A stretch of 64,000 bases of DNA from Streptosporangiaceae bacterium NEAU-GS5 (lineage in GTDB: Bacteria; Actinomycetota; Actinomycetes; Streptosporangiales; Streptosporangiaceae), in assembly GCA_017592665.1 (NCBI GenBank), contig JAGFNW010000019.1, positions 123,443 to 187,442 on the forward strand, read 5' to 3'. Every line of letters begins with the position of its first letter. The stretch's first letter is position 1. Made by a program: the position numbers and the translations under genes. Of the stretch, positions 23,836 to 33,235 are shown piece by piece. The notes beneath the pieces were generated by a model. That model had not been told where the DNA came from, made no database searches, and was given only the letters and a program-made list of their open reading frames with translations.

Positions 23836-25908
23836 TCACCCCGCCTTCCTGCGATCCCGTACGGCCTGGCCCAGCTCGCCGAGGGTGTCCAGCGGGAGCA
23901 GATCGGCGCCGAGCCGCCCCGCCAGGCGTACGGCGAGGCCGAGCCGGACCGGGCCGCTCTCGCAGTCCACGACCACCGTGGCGACGTCTCGCAGCAGTCT
24001 GGCCGCGCGGTCGACGTCGCCGCCCGAGGTCGCGCGCCCGTCGGTAACGAGCACGACGAGCGGGCGGCGTTCCGGGTCGCGCAGCCGCTCGACGCGGAGC
24101 ACCTCGGCCGCTTTGACCAGCCCTTCCGCCAGCGGCGTGCGCCCGCCGGTGGGCAGTGCGCGCAGCCGTGCCGCGCCGGCCTCGACCGAGGACGTGGGCG
24201 GCAGCGCCAGCGTCGCGCCCGCGCCGCGGAAGGTGACCAGCCCGACCTTGTCACGCCGCTGGTAGGCGTCGAGGAGCAGGCTCAGCACGGCCGTCTTCAC
24301 GACCGCCATCCGCTTGCGCGCGCCCATCGATCCGCTGGCGTCCACGACGAACAGGACGAGGTTGCCTTCGCGCCCTTCGCGCACGGCCTCCCGTAGATCG
24401 TCGCGGCGGATGAGCAGCCCACGTCCGCGCCGGCCGCGTTCGCGCTGGTAGGGGGCGGCGGCCAGGAGCGTGGCCGGGAGGTGAATGCTGCGTGCGGTTT
24501 CACGTGGAACGCGCGCCTCAACGGTTCTGCCGCGGTCGCCGCGCCCGCGCGAGCGCCGTCCGGCCGCGCCCGCGCCTATCCCGGCGACCTTCAGGACCGG
24601 CACCCGGTAGGGCTGTCCCGCCGTGGCCACATCGCCGGCGGCCCGCACGCTGGACGGCTCGTCCGGTTCCGGCGGCGCGGCATCCTGGGCCGAGGCCGAG
24701 GCCGGGCCCGGGCCGGGATCGGACGATGGGCCGGCGCCCTCGGGTTCGGGACCGGAGTCGGGCCCTGGGTCGGAGTCGGGCCCTGGGTCGGAGTCGGGCC
24801 CTGGGTCGGAGTCCGGGCCCGGGTCGGGACCGCCGGGATCGGGATCCGGGTCCGGCGAACCTTCCGGGCCATCGGGACCCTCCGGCTCTGGGCCGGGCTC
24901 GGTGTCGGACAGGAGCTGCTCGAGACGCTGCTCGTCGAGACCGGGAGCGTCGAAAGGATCGCGGCGGCGGCGATGGGGCAGGGCGAGCCGGGCCGCGACC
25001 CGGACGTCCTCGGCCGTCACCTCCTGGCGCCCCTGCCACGCGGCGTGGGCGATCGCCGCGTGCGCCGTGACCAGGTCGGCGCGCATGCCGTCCACCTCGA
25101 AACCGGCGCAGACCGCCGTGATCTGCCGGAGGCGGGCATCGGGCAGCCGTACGGCCGCCAGCGCGGCCCTGGCACGCACGATGCGCCCGGCGAGCGCCGC
25201 CTCCTCGCCGGCCCAGCGTGCCGCGAAGCCCTCGGGGTCGGCGTCGAAGGCCAGCCTCCGCCGCACGACCTCCGCACGCTCGTCCGGCACCCGGGTGGCC
25301 CGGACCTCCACGGTCAGCCCGAACCGGTCGAGCAGCTGCGGACGCAACTCCCCTTCCTCCGGGTTCATGGTGCCGACCAGCAGAAACCGGGCCGCGTGCC
25401 GTACCGAGACCGTCTCACGCTCGACGTAGCAGACGCCGAGCGCGGCGGCGTCGAGCAGCAGGTCCACGAGGTGGTCGTGAAGAAGGTTGACCTCGTCCAC
25501 GTACAGCACGCCGCGATGGGCGGCGGCCAGCAGTCCCGGCTCGAACGCCTTGACGCCTTCGGCGAGCGCGCGCTCCAGGTCGAGGGCCCCGACGAGGCGG
25601 TCCTCTGTGGCCCCGACCGGCAGCTCGACGAGGGCGGCCGGTCGCCGCGCGCCGGTCGCGTCGGCGTCGTGCGGGCCGTCCGGGCAGGCCGGATCCGGGG
25701 CGGCGGGGTCGCAGTGGAAGCGGCATCCGGCGACCACGTCCACCGGCGGCAGCTGCGCCGCGAGCGCCCGGACGATGGTGGACTTCGCGGTGCCCTTCTC
25801 ACCGCGCACCAGGACGCCGCCGACGCGCGCGGAGACCGCGTTGAGCACCAGGGCCAGCTTCAGGTCGTCCATCCCCACGACGGCGCTGAAGGGGTACGCG
25901 GTGATCAA
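23836..25908 (-). CDS. Magnesium-chelatase-type AAA+ motor (ChlI-ChlD fusion), putative cobaltochelatase subunit
   Basis: 690 residues. The N-terminal AAA+ domain (Walker A GEKGTAKST, Walker B YVDEVNLL) is ChlI-like. An acidic Pro-rich linker contains four copies of DPGPDS. The C-terminal von Willebrand A domain has a MIDAS motif DASGSMGA, as in ChlD/CobT. In genomes with CobN but no CobS/CobT, such fusions are the likely energising subunits for cobalt insertion. The start is TTG at 25908, overlapping the stop of the upstream gene (TTGA); the much longer open frame upstream is antisense-like. It is flanked by a phosphatase-like gene and cobO in one operon. Confidence 0.9.
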   Translation of the reverse strand: MITAYPFSAVVGMDDLKLALVLNAVSARVGGVLVRGEKGTAKSTIVRALAAQLPPVDVVAGCRFHCDPAAPDPACPDGPHDADATGARRPAALVELPVGATEDRLVGALDLERALAEGVKAFEPGLLAAAHRGVLYVDEVNLLHDHLVDLLLDAAALGVCYVERETVSVRHAARFLLVGTMNPEEGELRPQLLDRFGLTVEVRATRVPDERAEVVRRRLAFDADPEGFAARWAGEEAALAGRIVRARAALAAVRLPDARLRQITAVCAGFEVDGMRADLVTAHAAIAHAAWQGRQEVTAEDVRVAARLALPHRRRRDPFDAPGLDEQRLEQLLSDTEPGPEPEGPDGPEGSPDPDPDPGGPDPGPDSDPGPDSDPGPDSDPGPDSGPEPEGAGPSSDPGPGPASASAQDAAPPEPDEPSSVRAAGDVATAGQPYRVPVLKVAGIGAGAAGRRSRGRGDRGRTVEARVPRETARSIHLPATLLAAAPYQRERGRRGRGLLIRRDDLREAVREGREGNLVLFVVDASGSMGARKRMAVVKTAVLSLLLDAYQRRDKVGLVTFRGAGATLALPPTSSVEAGAARLRALPTGGRTPLAEGLVKAAEVLRVERLRDPERRPLVVLVTDGRATSGGDVDRAARLLRDVATVVVDCESGPVRLGLAVRLAGRLGADLLPLDTLGELGQAVRDRRKAG
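24753..24824. repeat. 18-bp tandem repeat encoding the chelatase linker
   Basis: Four near-identical 18-bp units (plus-strand reading GGGCCCTGGGTCGGAGTC) encode DPGPDS on the minus strand. They are in frame within the acidic linker between the AAA+ and VWA domains. Confidence 0.9.
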
Positions 25909-26465
25909 TGGAAGCCTTTCCTGTTCACGTACGCGACCCGCCAGCCGGTCCGGGTGGCGGTGAGCTCGGTGGCGGATAACGGCGCGAGGTCGACGAGCGC
26001 GGCGCGGACGAGGGGGATGCCGAGCGCGTGCGCCAGGGCCGCGCGGATCGGGCCGGCGTCGCAGACGACCACAGTGCGCACGCCGGGGTGGATCTCGTCG
26101 AGCCAGCCGGCGACCCGCCGGGCCAGCGCCGCCTGGCTCTCCCCGCCGTGCGGCGTGGCCTCGGGATCGGCGAGCCACTGGGTGAGCGCCTCCGGCTCGT
26201 CCTGGGCGATGTCGGCGAACGCGCGCCCGCGCCAGCGCCCGTAGTCGGCCTCGGTCAGCTCGTCCACCGGCTCGGGCTCGAAGCCCAGCGCCCTGGCCGT
26301 CTCCGCGGCGGCGGGCCAGGGGGCCGTGTACGCGAGGGAGGCCTTGGCGGCCACCGACTCCGCGAGCCGTGCCGCGGCCGTCAGCCCGGCCGGGTCGGGA
26401 TCCTCCACCATGGGAAACCAGGCCCGCCGAGTGCCTGGCGTCCCCGCCTGCCGGACGAACAGCAA
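25905..26465 (-). CDS. Degenerate histidine-phosphatase-fold protein (CobC-like)
   Basis: A 186-residue protein with the phosphoglycerate-mutase-like fold, in the position where CobC (alpha-ribazole phosphatase) homologs occur. The catalytic RHG motif is replaced by RQA (FVRQAGTPG), so the phosphate-accepting histidine is Gln. The second catalytic His, normally in a SHGG-type motif, is replaced in VVCDAGPIRA. The usual acid motif region (GRWRGRAF) is still visible. It is therefore probably non-catalytic or altered in activity. The start is TTG at 26465 with GGAGGAGGGG upstream. It is coupled to the chelatase gene by TTGA. Confidence 0.75.
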   Translation of the reverse strand: MLFVRQAGTPGTRRAWFPMVEDPDPAGLTAAARLAESVAAKASLAYTAPWPAAAETARALGFEPEPVDELTEADYGRWRGRAFADIAQDEPEALTQWLADPEATPHGGESQAALARRVAGWLDEIHPGVRTVVVCDAGPIRAALAHALGIPLVRAALVDLAPLSATELTATRTGWRVAYVNRKGFH

Positions 26466-26494
26466 AGGCCCCCTCCTCCAAAATCCCCCGGACG

Positions 26495-27982
26495 CTATCC
26501 TTTCGGGACATCTCCGTCAATTGTCGACCGCAGGGTCGGCATGTCGCGCGGCGGGCCGTTCCGGATCAGATCCAGCAGGGCGTCGGCGTCGACGTTGTGC
26601 TCGATGAGGTCGCCCAGGGCGTCCAGCCGGGCCTCGCGCAGCGCGGCGAAGCAGACCCCGTCCACCGGCTGGAACTCGCGGCCCGCCGCCGCGGCCACCT
26701 CGGCCAGGAACGCCCGGCGGAAGCCGTCGTTCTCCAGCGTGCCGTGCCAGCTCGTGCCCCACACGTTGCCGACGCGGCAGCCGTCGAGGAAGGGCTCGCC
26801 GCCGTCGTGGGTGACCACGCCGTAGTGGATCTCGTACGCGGCGACCGGGTGACCGTACGCGTGGCCGGAGGGACGGCCGAGAGTCTTGGCAGGGGCGAAG
26901 ATCACGTCGGCGGGGAGCAGGCCGAGGCCGCCGACCGCGCCGGCCTTCGACTCGACCGGGTCGAGGATCGTGCGGGCCAGCATCTGGTAGCCGCCGCAGA
27001 TGCCCAGCACCGGCCGGGTCCTCCGGGCGACCAGGTCGGCGATGCCGGTGGCGCGCAGCCACGCGAGGTCCGAGACCGTGGCCCGCGAGCCCGGCAGGAC
27101 CACCAGGTCGGCGTCCTCGCATTCCGCGGCCGAGGTGACGAAGCGGACGGCCACACCGGGCTCGGCGGCCAGCGCGTCGACGTCGGTGAAGTTGGAGATG
27201 CGCGGCAGCCGGACCACGGCCACCCGCAGCGTGCCGCCCCCCGGCGGGGGCGGCCGGTTGTCGAGGGCCAGCGAGTCTTCGGCGTCCATCCACAGGCCGT
27301 CGAGCCAGGGCAGCACGCCGTAGACGGGACGTCCGGTCAGCCCGCGGATCATGTCGAGGCCGGGGGCCAGCAACTCGGCCGCGCCGCGGAACTTGTTGAT
27401 CACGTAGCCGCAGACGTGGGCCTGGTCGGCGGCGTCGAGCAGGGCGAGCGTGCCGTACAGCGCCGCGAAGACGCCGCCGCGGTCGATGTCGCCGACCACG
27501 ATCACCGGAAGTCCGGCCGCCCGGGCCAGGCCCATGTTGGCGATGTCGCCGGCCCGCAGGTTGATCTCGGCGGGACTGCCGGCGCCCTCGCACACGACCA
27601 CGTCGTAGGCGTCCTTCAGGCGGGCGAACGACTCCACGGCCACCGCGCGCAGCCGGTCGCGGTAGGCCCCGTACTCCATGGCGTCCACTTCGGCGATGGG
27701 ACGGCCGAGGACCACGACCTGGCTGCGCCGGTCGCTGCCGGGTTTGAGCAGGATGGGGTTCATGTCGGCGGAGGGCTCCAGGCCGCAGGCCGCCGCCTGT
27801 ACGGCCTGGGCCCTGCCGATCTCGGCGCCGTCAGGTGTCACGTACGAGTTGAGCGACATGTTCTGCGCCTTGAACGGGGCCACGCGCACGCCCTGCCGGG
27901 CGAGCCAGCGACAGATTCCCGCGGTGACGACGCTCTTGCCCGCGTCGGACGTCGTGCCCGCGACCAGCAGTGCACCCCGCAC
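26495..27982 (-). CDS. cobQ: Cobyric acid synthase
   Basis: A 495-residue glutamine amidotransferase that amidates side chains b, d, e and g of adenosyl-cobyrinic diamide. P-loop [11 protein letters not shown] lies at the N terminus, followed by [10 protein letters not shown] and SPAEINLR. The C-terminal glutaminase has its Cys in [10 protein letters not shown] and a late His in WGTSWHG. The GTG at 27982 fits the family start (short residue run then ALLVAGTT); GTG at 28000 is the alternative. A promoter may lie in the gap after the amidase (TACGCT at 28016-28011). It heads the minus-strand unit ending in cobB. Confidence 0.94.
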   Translation of the reverse strand: MRGALLVAGTTSDAGKSVVTAGICRWLARQGVRVAPFKAQNMSLNSYVTPDGAEIGRAQAVQAAACGLEPSADMNPILLKPGSDRRSQVVVLGRPIAEVDAMEYGAYRDRLRAVAVESFARLKDAYDVVVCEGAGSPAEINLRAGDIANMGLARAAGLPVIVVGDIDRGGVFAALYGTLALLDAADQAHVCGYVINKFRGAAELLAPGLDMIRGLTGRPVYGVLPWLDGLWMDAEDSLALDNRPPPPGGGTLRVAVVRLPRISNFTDVDALAAEPGVAVRFVTSAAECEDADLVVLPGSRATVSDLAWLRATGIADLVARRTRPVLGICGGYQMLARTILDPVESKAGAVGGLGLLPADVIFAPAKTLGRPSGHAYGHPVAAYEIHYGVVTHDGGEPFLDGCRVGNVWGTSWHGTLENDGFRRAFLAEVAAAAGREFQPVDGVCFAALREARLDALGDLIEHNVDADALLDLIRNGPPRDMPTLRSTIDGDVPKG

Positions 27983-28032
27983 ATCTGCAAGAACACCCAC
28001 AAACCCGACAGCGTAGCCGCCGAGCGCCCGCC

Positions 28033-29460
28033 TCACCGCGCCGGCACGGCGTCGGACAGGGTGCCGGCGAGGGCCGCAGGAGTGATGGGCCCGAGCACGC
28101 CGAGGCGGTCCTCGATGGCCTGCGCCGCCTGCAGGCAGACGTCGTCGCGGTAGCGCGGGCCGATGAGCTGGACCGACTGCGGCAGTCCGGCCGCGACCCC
28201 GACCGGAGTGACCACGGCCGGAAGGTCGATGAAGTTGACCAGGATGAGCAGCAGATTGCCGTCGACGAGCCGGGCGACGGTCTCCGCGCCGCGCATGTCG
28301 GCGCCCACCTCGAAGGGCTGATCGCCGCTGACCGGGCCGAGGATGATCGGATAACGCTGTTGGAGATGGGCCCACGCGCGGGCGACGGCCTGGCGCTCGG
28401 ACAGGGCGGCCGCGTAGTCCCACAGCGTGTACTGGTCGTTGACCTCGAGGAAGGCGTCGAGGAACAGCCGCTGGCCGGCGCTCAGGTTGTCGTGCCAGAA
28501 GGGCGGGTTGAGCCGCATCTCGGCCGAAGCCAGGGCCGCGTACGCCCGGCCGGCCTCGCCCACTCGCGGCGGGTCGATCTCGTGCACCTCATATCCGGCG
28601 TCGGCCAGCGCGTCGGCCGCCTTCCTGATGCCGTCGGCGACATCCGGGTCGACGCCGACGCCGGCCGGGTCGTACGTGACGGCGACGCTGCGTGGCAGCG
28701 GCGGCCCGGCGAGCGGCACGCTGACGCTCCAGGGGTCGTCCGGATGCTGCCCCGAGATGATCGACAGGGCGGCGGTCAGGTCGGCCGCGTGCCGTGCGAT
28801 GGGGCCGTTGGTGGCGCACATCTGGATCGTGAACGGCAGCTCGGCAGGCGCCGCCGCGTAGTAGGGGACGCGGGTGCGGGTGGGGCGAAGGGCCGTGACC
28901 CCGCAGGCCTGGGCCGGCCAGCGCAGTGAGCCGCCGTAGTCGTTGCCCATGGCCAGCGGCGCCATGCCGGTCGCGACCGCGACGGCGTCACCGCCGCTGG
29001 AGGCGCCCGGGGTGCGGGCCGGATCCCATGGGTTGACGGTCGGACCGTACAGCGTGCTGTCGGTGTGCCAGCGGAACCCGAAGTTGGGCATGTTGGTGCG
29101 GCCCAGCACGATCGCGCCGGCCTCGCGCAGCCGTGCGATGTGCGGCGAGTCGGCCGCCGCCACGGCGTGGCTCAGGGCGGGCACGCCGTGGGTGGTGGCC
29201 GAGCCGGCCACGTCGACGCTGGTCTTGGCGGTATAGGGGACGCCGTGCAGCGGCCCGCGACTGCGCCCGCCCCGGATCTCGCGGTCGGCCGCGTCGGCCG
29301 CGGCGAGCGCGGCTTCCGCCATGACCTCGGTGATGGCGTTGAGGTGGGGGTTGACCTGGTGCAGGCGGTCGAGGTGGGCCTGAACGACGTCGCGGCTCGA
29401 GGTCAGCCCCTGCTGGATGAGCCGTCCGAGCTCGACGGCCCCGGTCTGCCAGAGTTCCAC
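28033..29460 (-). CDS. Amidase signature family enzyme
   Basis: A 475-residue hydrolase of the amidase-signature family. The Ser-cisSer-Lys triad is visible: Lys in YTAKTSVD, cis-Ser in [10 protein letters not shown] and the nucleophile in [10 protein letters not shown]. The substrate (an amide such as a nitrile-derived or aryl amide, or a glutaminyl-tRNA-like group) cannot be told. GTG start with AAGGAGAG eight bases upstream. It is divergent from a TetR regulator, with a perfect palindrome in the gap. It lies just upstream of cobQ on the same strand, but its control by TetR suggests a separate job; read-through into cobQ is possible. Confidence 0.9.
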   Translation of the reverse strand: MELWQTGAVELGRLIQQGLTSSRDVVQAHLDRLHQVNPHLNAITEVMAEAALAAADAADREIRGGRSRGPLHGVPYTAKTSVDVAGSATTHGVPALSHAVAAADSPHIARLREAGAIVLGRTNMPNFGFRWHTDSTLYGPTVNPWDPARTPGASSGGDAVAVATGMAPLAMGNDYGGSLRWPAQACGVTALRPTRTRVPYYAAAPAELPFTIQMCATNGPIARHAADLTAALSIISGQHPDDPWSVSVPLAGPPLPRSVAVTYDPAGVGVDPDVADGIRKAADALADAGYEVHEIDPPRVGEAGRAYAALASAEMRLNPPFWHDNLSAGQRLFLDAFLEVNDQYTLWDYAAALSERQAVARAWAHLQQRYPIILGPVSGDQPFEVGADMRGAETVARLVDGNLLLILVNFIDLPAVVTPVGVAAGLPQSVQLIGPRYRDDVCLQAAQAIEDRLGVLGPITPAALAGTLSDAVPAR

Positions 29461-29493
29461 GCGATCTCTCCTTGGTGTAGCAGTGCACTATCA

Positions 29494-29512
29494 AGTAGAG
29501 TTAAACTCTACT
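29494..29512. promoter_or_regulatory. TetR operator: perfect 19-bp palindrome
   Basis: AGTAGAGTT-A-AACTCTACT has 9-bp arms around a single central base, in the amidase/TetR divergent gap. On the minus strand it falls between a TTCAGT and GATAGT promoter-like pair for the amidase, and it ends 6 bp before the first possible TetR ATG. It is almost certainly the binding site of the adjacent regulator. Confidence 0.85.
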
Positions 29513-29518
29513 GAATGT

Positions 29519-30151
29519 ATGAGTGCTACAGTAAGTGGCCCTATGAACGCTGACAAGCCCCCTTCTCGCCGCCAGTTGCAGGCCGCGGCCACCAAGCGGG
29601 AGATCGTCGACAGCGCCCGCCGGCTGTTCGCGCGGCAGGGCTACGTCGAGACGCCGATCACCGAGATCGCCCAGGAGGCGGGGGTGGCCGTGCAGACCAT
29701 CTACAAGGCCTTCGGCACGAAGGACGCGATCCTGCTGGCGCTGCTCGACGTCTTCGAGTCCGAGGCGCGCGACATCAGCAGCGTCATCGACTTCACCGCG
29801 CCCGCCGATCCACATGAGCAGATCCGCCTGGTCGCCGCCTACCACCGCACCCTGTTCGACCGGGGGGAAGACATCCTCGACGTCTTCCGCACCAGCGCCC
29901 ACGGGTCCATGGCCACAATGTGGGAGGAAGGCGCCCGCCGCCGCCGCGGCGCCGTGACCCCCCTCGTCGACGCCTGGCAGGCGGCCGGACGGCTACGCCC
30001 CGGCCTGCCCCCCACCGAGGCCGCCGACATCCTCTGGGCGCTCACCGGCCCGGAGTTCTACGCCCTGCTGGTCGTTCAATCCCACTGGTCCAGCGACACC
30101 TACCAGGCCTGGCTCACCACCACGCTCACCCACCAACTCCTCGCCCCCTAG
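29519..30151 (+). CDS. TetR-family repressor
   Basis: About 210 residues. The N-terminal TetR HTH is in REIVDSARRLFARQGY followed by ITEIAQEAGVAVQTIYKAF and KDAILLAL. The C-terminal ligand domain is of no specific subfamily that I recognise. Two ATG candidates, 29519 and 29543, both lack a clear ribosome site; the second begins closer to the HTH. It probably represses itself and the divergent amidase through the palindrome at 29494-29512, released by a ligand related to the amidase substrate. Confidence 0.88.
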   Translation: MSATVSGPMNADKPPSRRQLQAAATKREIVDSARRLFARQGYVETPITEIAQEAGVAVQTIYKAFGTKDAILLALLDVFESEARDISSVIDFTAPADPHEQIRLVAAYHRTLFDRGEDILDVFRTSAHGSMATMWEEGARRRRGAVTPLVDAWQAAGRLRPGLPPTEAADILWALTGPEFYALLVVQSHWSSDTYQAWLTTTLTHQLLAP

Positions 30152-30217
30152 TCCTCAGCTCCCGTGGGGTCCTGCGGCCTGGCGGACGCCTCCAGCCGCC
30201 CCAGAAAGGTTGGCCGG

Positions 30218-32902
30218 TCAGACCTTGGCGATTTCGACCTCGACGGTCACCTGGGGGTTAGTCACCGAGGTGACCTGAATTCCCGTCGATGAGCCGTCGG
30301 CCCATGTCAGCAGCTGGGCGCGACCCGGGAAGCCGAGCACTGCGATCTTCCGCACGGCCTTGCGCCCCCAGTCGCCGCTGTCGATCGCCCCACCGCCGGG
30401 CGGCGGATACTGATCCTGGAGGGCGGTGTCCTCGACGACGTGCCATACCACGACGCCGGTGGAGAGCGAGCGCAATGGGGCGTCGTAGTTCGGGGTCGTG
30501 TTGCCTCCGTCCCATCGATTCTCCAGGATGAAGTACTCCTTGTCCGCGCGGGCCGGGTCGTAGATGATCGTCACCTCGTGACCGGTCTCCACCGCCGTGA
30601 GGGTGACCGTGGCGGTCGTCCATTTGTTGATCTCCACCACGCCGGGCGTCACAAAGCCGCTCTTGAGCTTGTGGAACGCGTCCAGATGGGTGGCCTTCTC
30701 GGCGCCGCTGTCCATGATGCTGTACCACGTGGGCTCGGTCGCGGTTTTCCAGTACATGTCGGCGGCGCCCAGGACGTGGTGCGACGTCTCGTGCGCGAGG
30801 GAGCCGACGTTCTTCAGTCGCCACTCGTCCGAGTTGAACGAGCTCAGATACAGGTCGAGCAGGGCGACGCCCATCGAGACTCCGTCGAGGGTGACCTCCG
30901 CCCCGCGGTTGGTGCCGAATGGGTCGTTCTGCGGCCTGATGACCTCGATCACTGCCTCGTCGCTGGTGATGACGTGGTCGCCGTTGAGGTCAAGCGCCGG
31001 GAAATCGATGTACGGATCGGCCGCGGTCAACGCGTCCTGCAGCATCAGGGTGTAGTTGCCGGTGTCCCAATACCAGTTTCCGGTGCGGCCGGGCGGCGGG
31101 GCCAGCCAGTTCCCGTCGGCGCAGCCGATGTACGTCGGCGCCGCGAGCCCGAACTGACCACCGGTGTTCTCCTGGAACCAGGCCTTGACGCTGCGCCCAC
31201 CGTCGGTGCCCTCGTAGATGCCCCGCAGATAGCTGAAGCTCGGCGCCGGGTGAAGGGCACGGCCAGGATCGAAGCAGATGGCGTAGACCGGCGGGCTCAG
31301 TCCCACCCGCGGGCGCAGGCTGCGGTACGGCTGCGCGAAGTCGGTGCCCGGCCGCCGGGTGAACGTCACCGCGAGCGTACGGTCGGCCACGTACGCAGTG
31401 CCCGTCGCGGCCTGGATCTGCACCTGAATGTTGTGCGTGCCGGGCAGCACGTTCTTCGCGGCGAAACTGTAGCTCTGCGCCCGGAGCTGGCTCACCGAGT
31501 CGGACACCACGACGTCGGACGGGTTGAGGGGCGTGCCGTCGAACAGCACCCGAAGTCGCGCCCGGCCGGTCGACCGCACCTCCACGCCAACTGCCACCTC
31601 GACGTTCGTACCGCCCGAGTAGGTGGTGATCGACCCGCCGATGTTGCCGAGCGTGGTGAACGGACCGTCGGGGATCGTGTCCGGTCCCCCCTGATACACC
31701 GACGTCGTCAGGCCGCCGTCGGCCGCGGACGCCGGGGTCGCGAAGACCGTCATCGCCCGGTCGGCCAGCAGGGCACTGCCACCGTTGGCGAACCACTGGA
31801 TCGACACCGTATGCGTCCCGGCACCGACACCCTTGCGGACGAACACGTACGACCGGGCCCCGCCGGGAACGCCGGCGCCGCCGAACAGCACATCCTCGCC
31901 GGGCTGGCCGTCGACCACCGCCCGGGCGAAGAACCCGCCGCTGCCGCCCGTCGTCTGACCGGAGAACGTGATCTTGAGGTCGCGGGCGCCGTCAAGCGAC
32001 ACCGTGCGGGCCAGGTCCGGCACACTCTCCCAGGTCTGCGTGGTCTTGGTGAGCCAGGCCGACTCGGCCGCCACGTGGTAGAGGCGACCGGCACCGGTGT
32101 CGGACCCGTCGGTGTTGACGGTCAACGTCCGCTTGCCGACCTGAGCCCACGTGCCCGGGTTGGTGAACCATTGGACCTGTACGACGTGCCGCCCCGCGGC
32201 AAGATTCTCCCGGCCGAAGGTGAACGAGCGAGTGCCGTCGAAGTCGGCACCGTCGAACTTGTAGGCCACGTCGCCCGGCGCGCTCACGGCACCGTCGACG
32301 AGCACCCGGAACCACACCGTTTTCGACGTGTAGACCTCGGCCGACACCGTCGCCGCGAGCGTGGACCCGGCCTGCGCCGACACCGCGGTGCTCAGGCCGG
32401 GCACATCGGCCCACTTGCCGGGCTTGTTGTCCACCAGGTCCGCCTCCTGGGCGGTGATCACGGACAGGGCGGCCCGCGACGACACCGCGGGCGGACCGGT
32501 CTGCGGCTGGACCGTCACGGTCGTGGTGTCCAGCGTGTAGACATTGCCCAGGGGCCCGGTGACGGTCAACTCCCAGCCGGTCGTGCCCTGGGTGTTCAGG
32601 ACGACCACGCGGCCGCCGGTGTTGTCGACCGACCCACCGCCGAAGCCGAGCCCGTTCATGTGCTTCCAGACCGTGCACCCTGGGATCTGGTCGACGTTCC
32701 AGCTCACCGTCACGCTCTGCCCGACCGTGACAGTGGACGGCGTCACGGTCACCTGTCCCGTGGACGAGGCCACGCAGTCGTCTGCGGGCGGATCGCCGTC
32801 ACCGCCGCCCCCCGGGATCGCGTTGGCCACACCGGTGCCCAGGACCAGCAGGATCGCCACCAACGCGGCAAGCGCGGCCCAGAATCGTCGCGAGAACGAC
32901 AT
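30218..32902 (-). CDS. Secreted M6-like zinc metalloprotease with three internal repeats
   Basis: 894 residues with an N-terminal signal peptide (SRRF then a long hydrophobic run ending VANA). Three homologous blocks of about 115 residues lie at roughly 147-263, 273-388 and 398-514, each ending in a pattern like AGTHTVSIQWF...ADRAMTV, probably beta-sandwich domains. An EF-hand/dockerin-like loop DLNGDHVITSDE lies near 638. The zinc site HETSHHVLGAAD (704-715) fits HExxH with a downstream Gly-x-x-Asp as in M6 (InhA-like) peptidases, and MDSGAEKATHLDAFHKLK follows as the Met-turn region. ATG 32902 is chosen before the signal peptide; ATG 32944 is an alternative. It ends convergently with TetR. 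Confidence 0.82.
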   Translation of the reverse strand: MSFSRRFWAALAALVAILLVLGTGVANAIPGGGGDGDPPADDCVASSTGQVTVTPSTVTVGQSVTVSWNVDQIPGCTVWKHMNGLGFGGGSVDNTGGRVVVLNTQGTTGWELTVTGPLGNVYTLDTTTVTVQPQTGPPAVSSRAALSVITAQEADLVDNKPGKWADVPGLSTAVSAQAGSTLAATVSAEVYTSKTVWFRVLVDGAVSAPGDVAYKFDGADFDGTRSFTFGRENLAAGRHVVQVQWFTNPGTWAQVGKRTLTVNTDGSDTGAGRLYHVAAESAWLTKTTQTWESVPDLARTVSLDGARDLKITFSGQTTGGSGGFFARAVVDGQPGEDVLFGGAGVPGGARSYVFVRKGVGAGTHTVSIQWFANGGSALLADRAMTVFATPASAADGGLTTSVYQGGPDTIPDGPFTTLGNIGGSITTYSGGTNVEVAVGVEVRSTGRARLRVLFDGTPLNPSDVVVSDSVSQLRAQSYSFAAKNVLPGTHNIQVQIQAATGTAYVADRTLAVTFTRRPGTDFAQPYRSLRPRVGLSPPVYAICFDPGRALHPAPSFSYLRGIYEGTDGGRSVKAWFQENTGGQFGLAAPTYIGCADGNWLAPPPGRTGNWYWDTGNYTLMLQDALTAADPYIDFPALDLNGDHVITSDEAVIEVIRPQNDPFGTNRGAEVTLDGVSMGVALLDLYLSSFNSDEWRLKNVGSLAHETSHHVLGAADMYWKTATEPTWYSIMDSGAEKATHLDAFHKLKSGFVTPGVVEINKWTTATVTLTAVETGHEVTIIYDPARADKEYFILENRWDGGNTTPNYDAPLRSLSTGVVVWHVVEDTALQDQYPPPGGGAIDSGDWGRKAVRKIAVLGFPGRAQLLTWADGSSTGIQVTSVTNPQVTVEVEIAKV

Positions 32903-33085
32903 CCACACACCCGGCACTTCGGCCCTCGTCTCCACGGTGATCATGACTGCCACTTGAGGGGCGTGACACGCAGTTCCATTCCTTGATCGGCCACGGCCGG
33001 CGGCGCGATGTAGGTCGAGGGCGCGGAACGCGATGGAACGCCGCCCTTTAATGGGACACAAGCGAGTCGACAACGGGGAGTTCGG

Positions 33086-33235
33086 ATGGTCCGCGTCGTG
33101 TACGGTCTGACGCTGCTGGCGCTTGCCGGGCTGGTCGCGTCCGGTGCGGCGCTGCCCGCACAGCCCGGGCGACTGTCCGTCGCCACAGGTTCCGCGGTCG
33201 CAGGCCCGGTGAACCCGCCGCACCCCAACGTGTAG
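33086..33235 (+). CDS. Small secreted peptide, 49 residues
   Basis: A short gene with ATG at 33086, preceded by GGGGAG five bases upstream. The product starts MVRVVYGLTLLALAGLV, continues into small residues ending ALPA, then a mature part of about 23 residues rich in Pro, Ala and Gly ending NPPHPNV. This is a classical signal peptide layout. No family is recognised. It is divergent from the M6-like protease gene and could be a secreted factor or a bacteriocin-like or protease-associated peptide; these are guesses. Confidence 0.5.
   Translation: MVRVVYGLTLLALAGLVASGAALPAQPGRLSVATGSAVAGPVNPPHPNV

Noticed and set aside
24753..24824. Tandem 18-bp repeats considered as a CRISPR or minisatellite
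   Set aside because: Units abut without spacers and lie in frame in the chelatase linker, so they are coding repeats.
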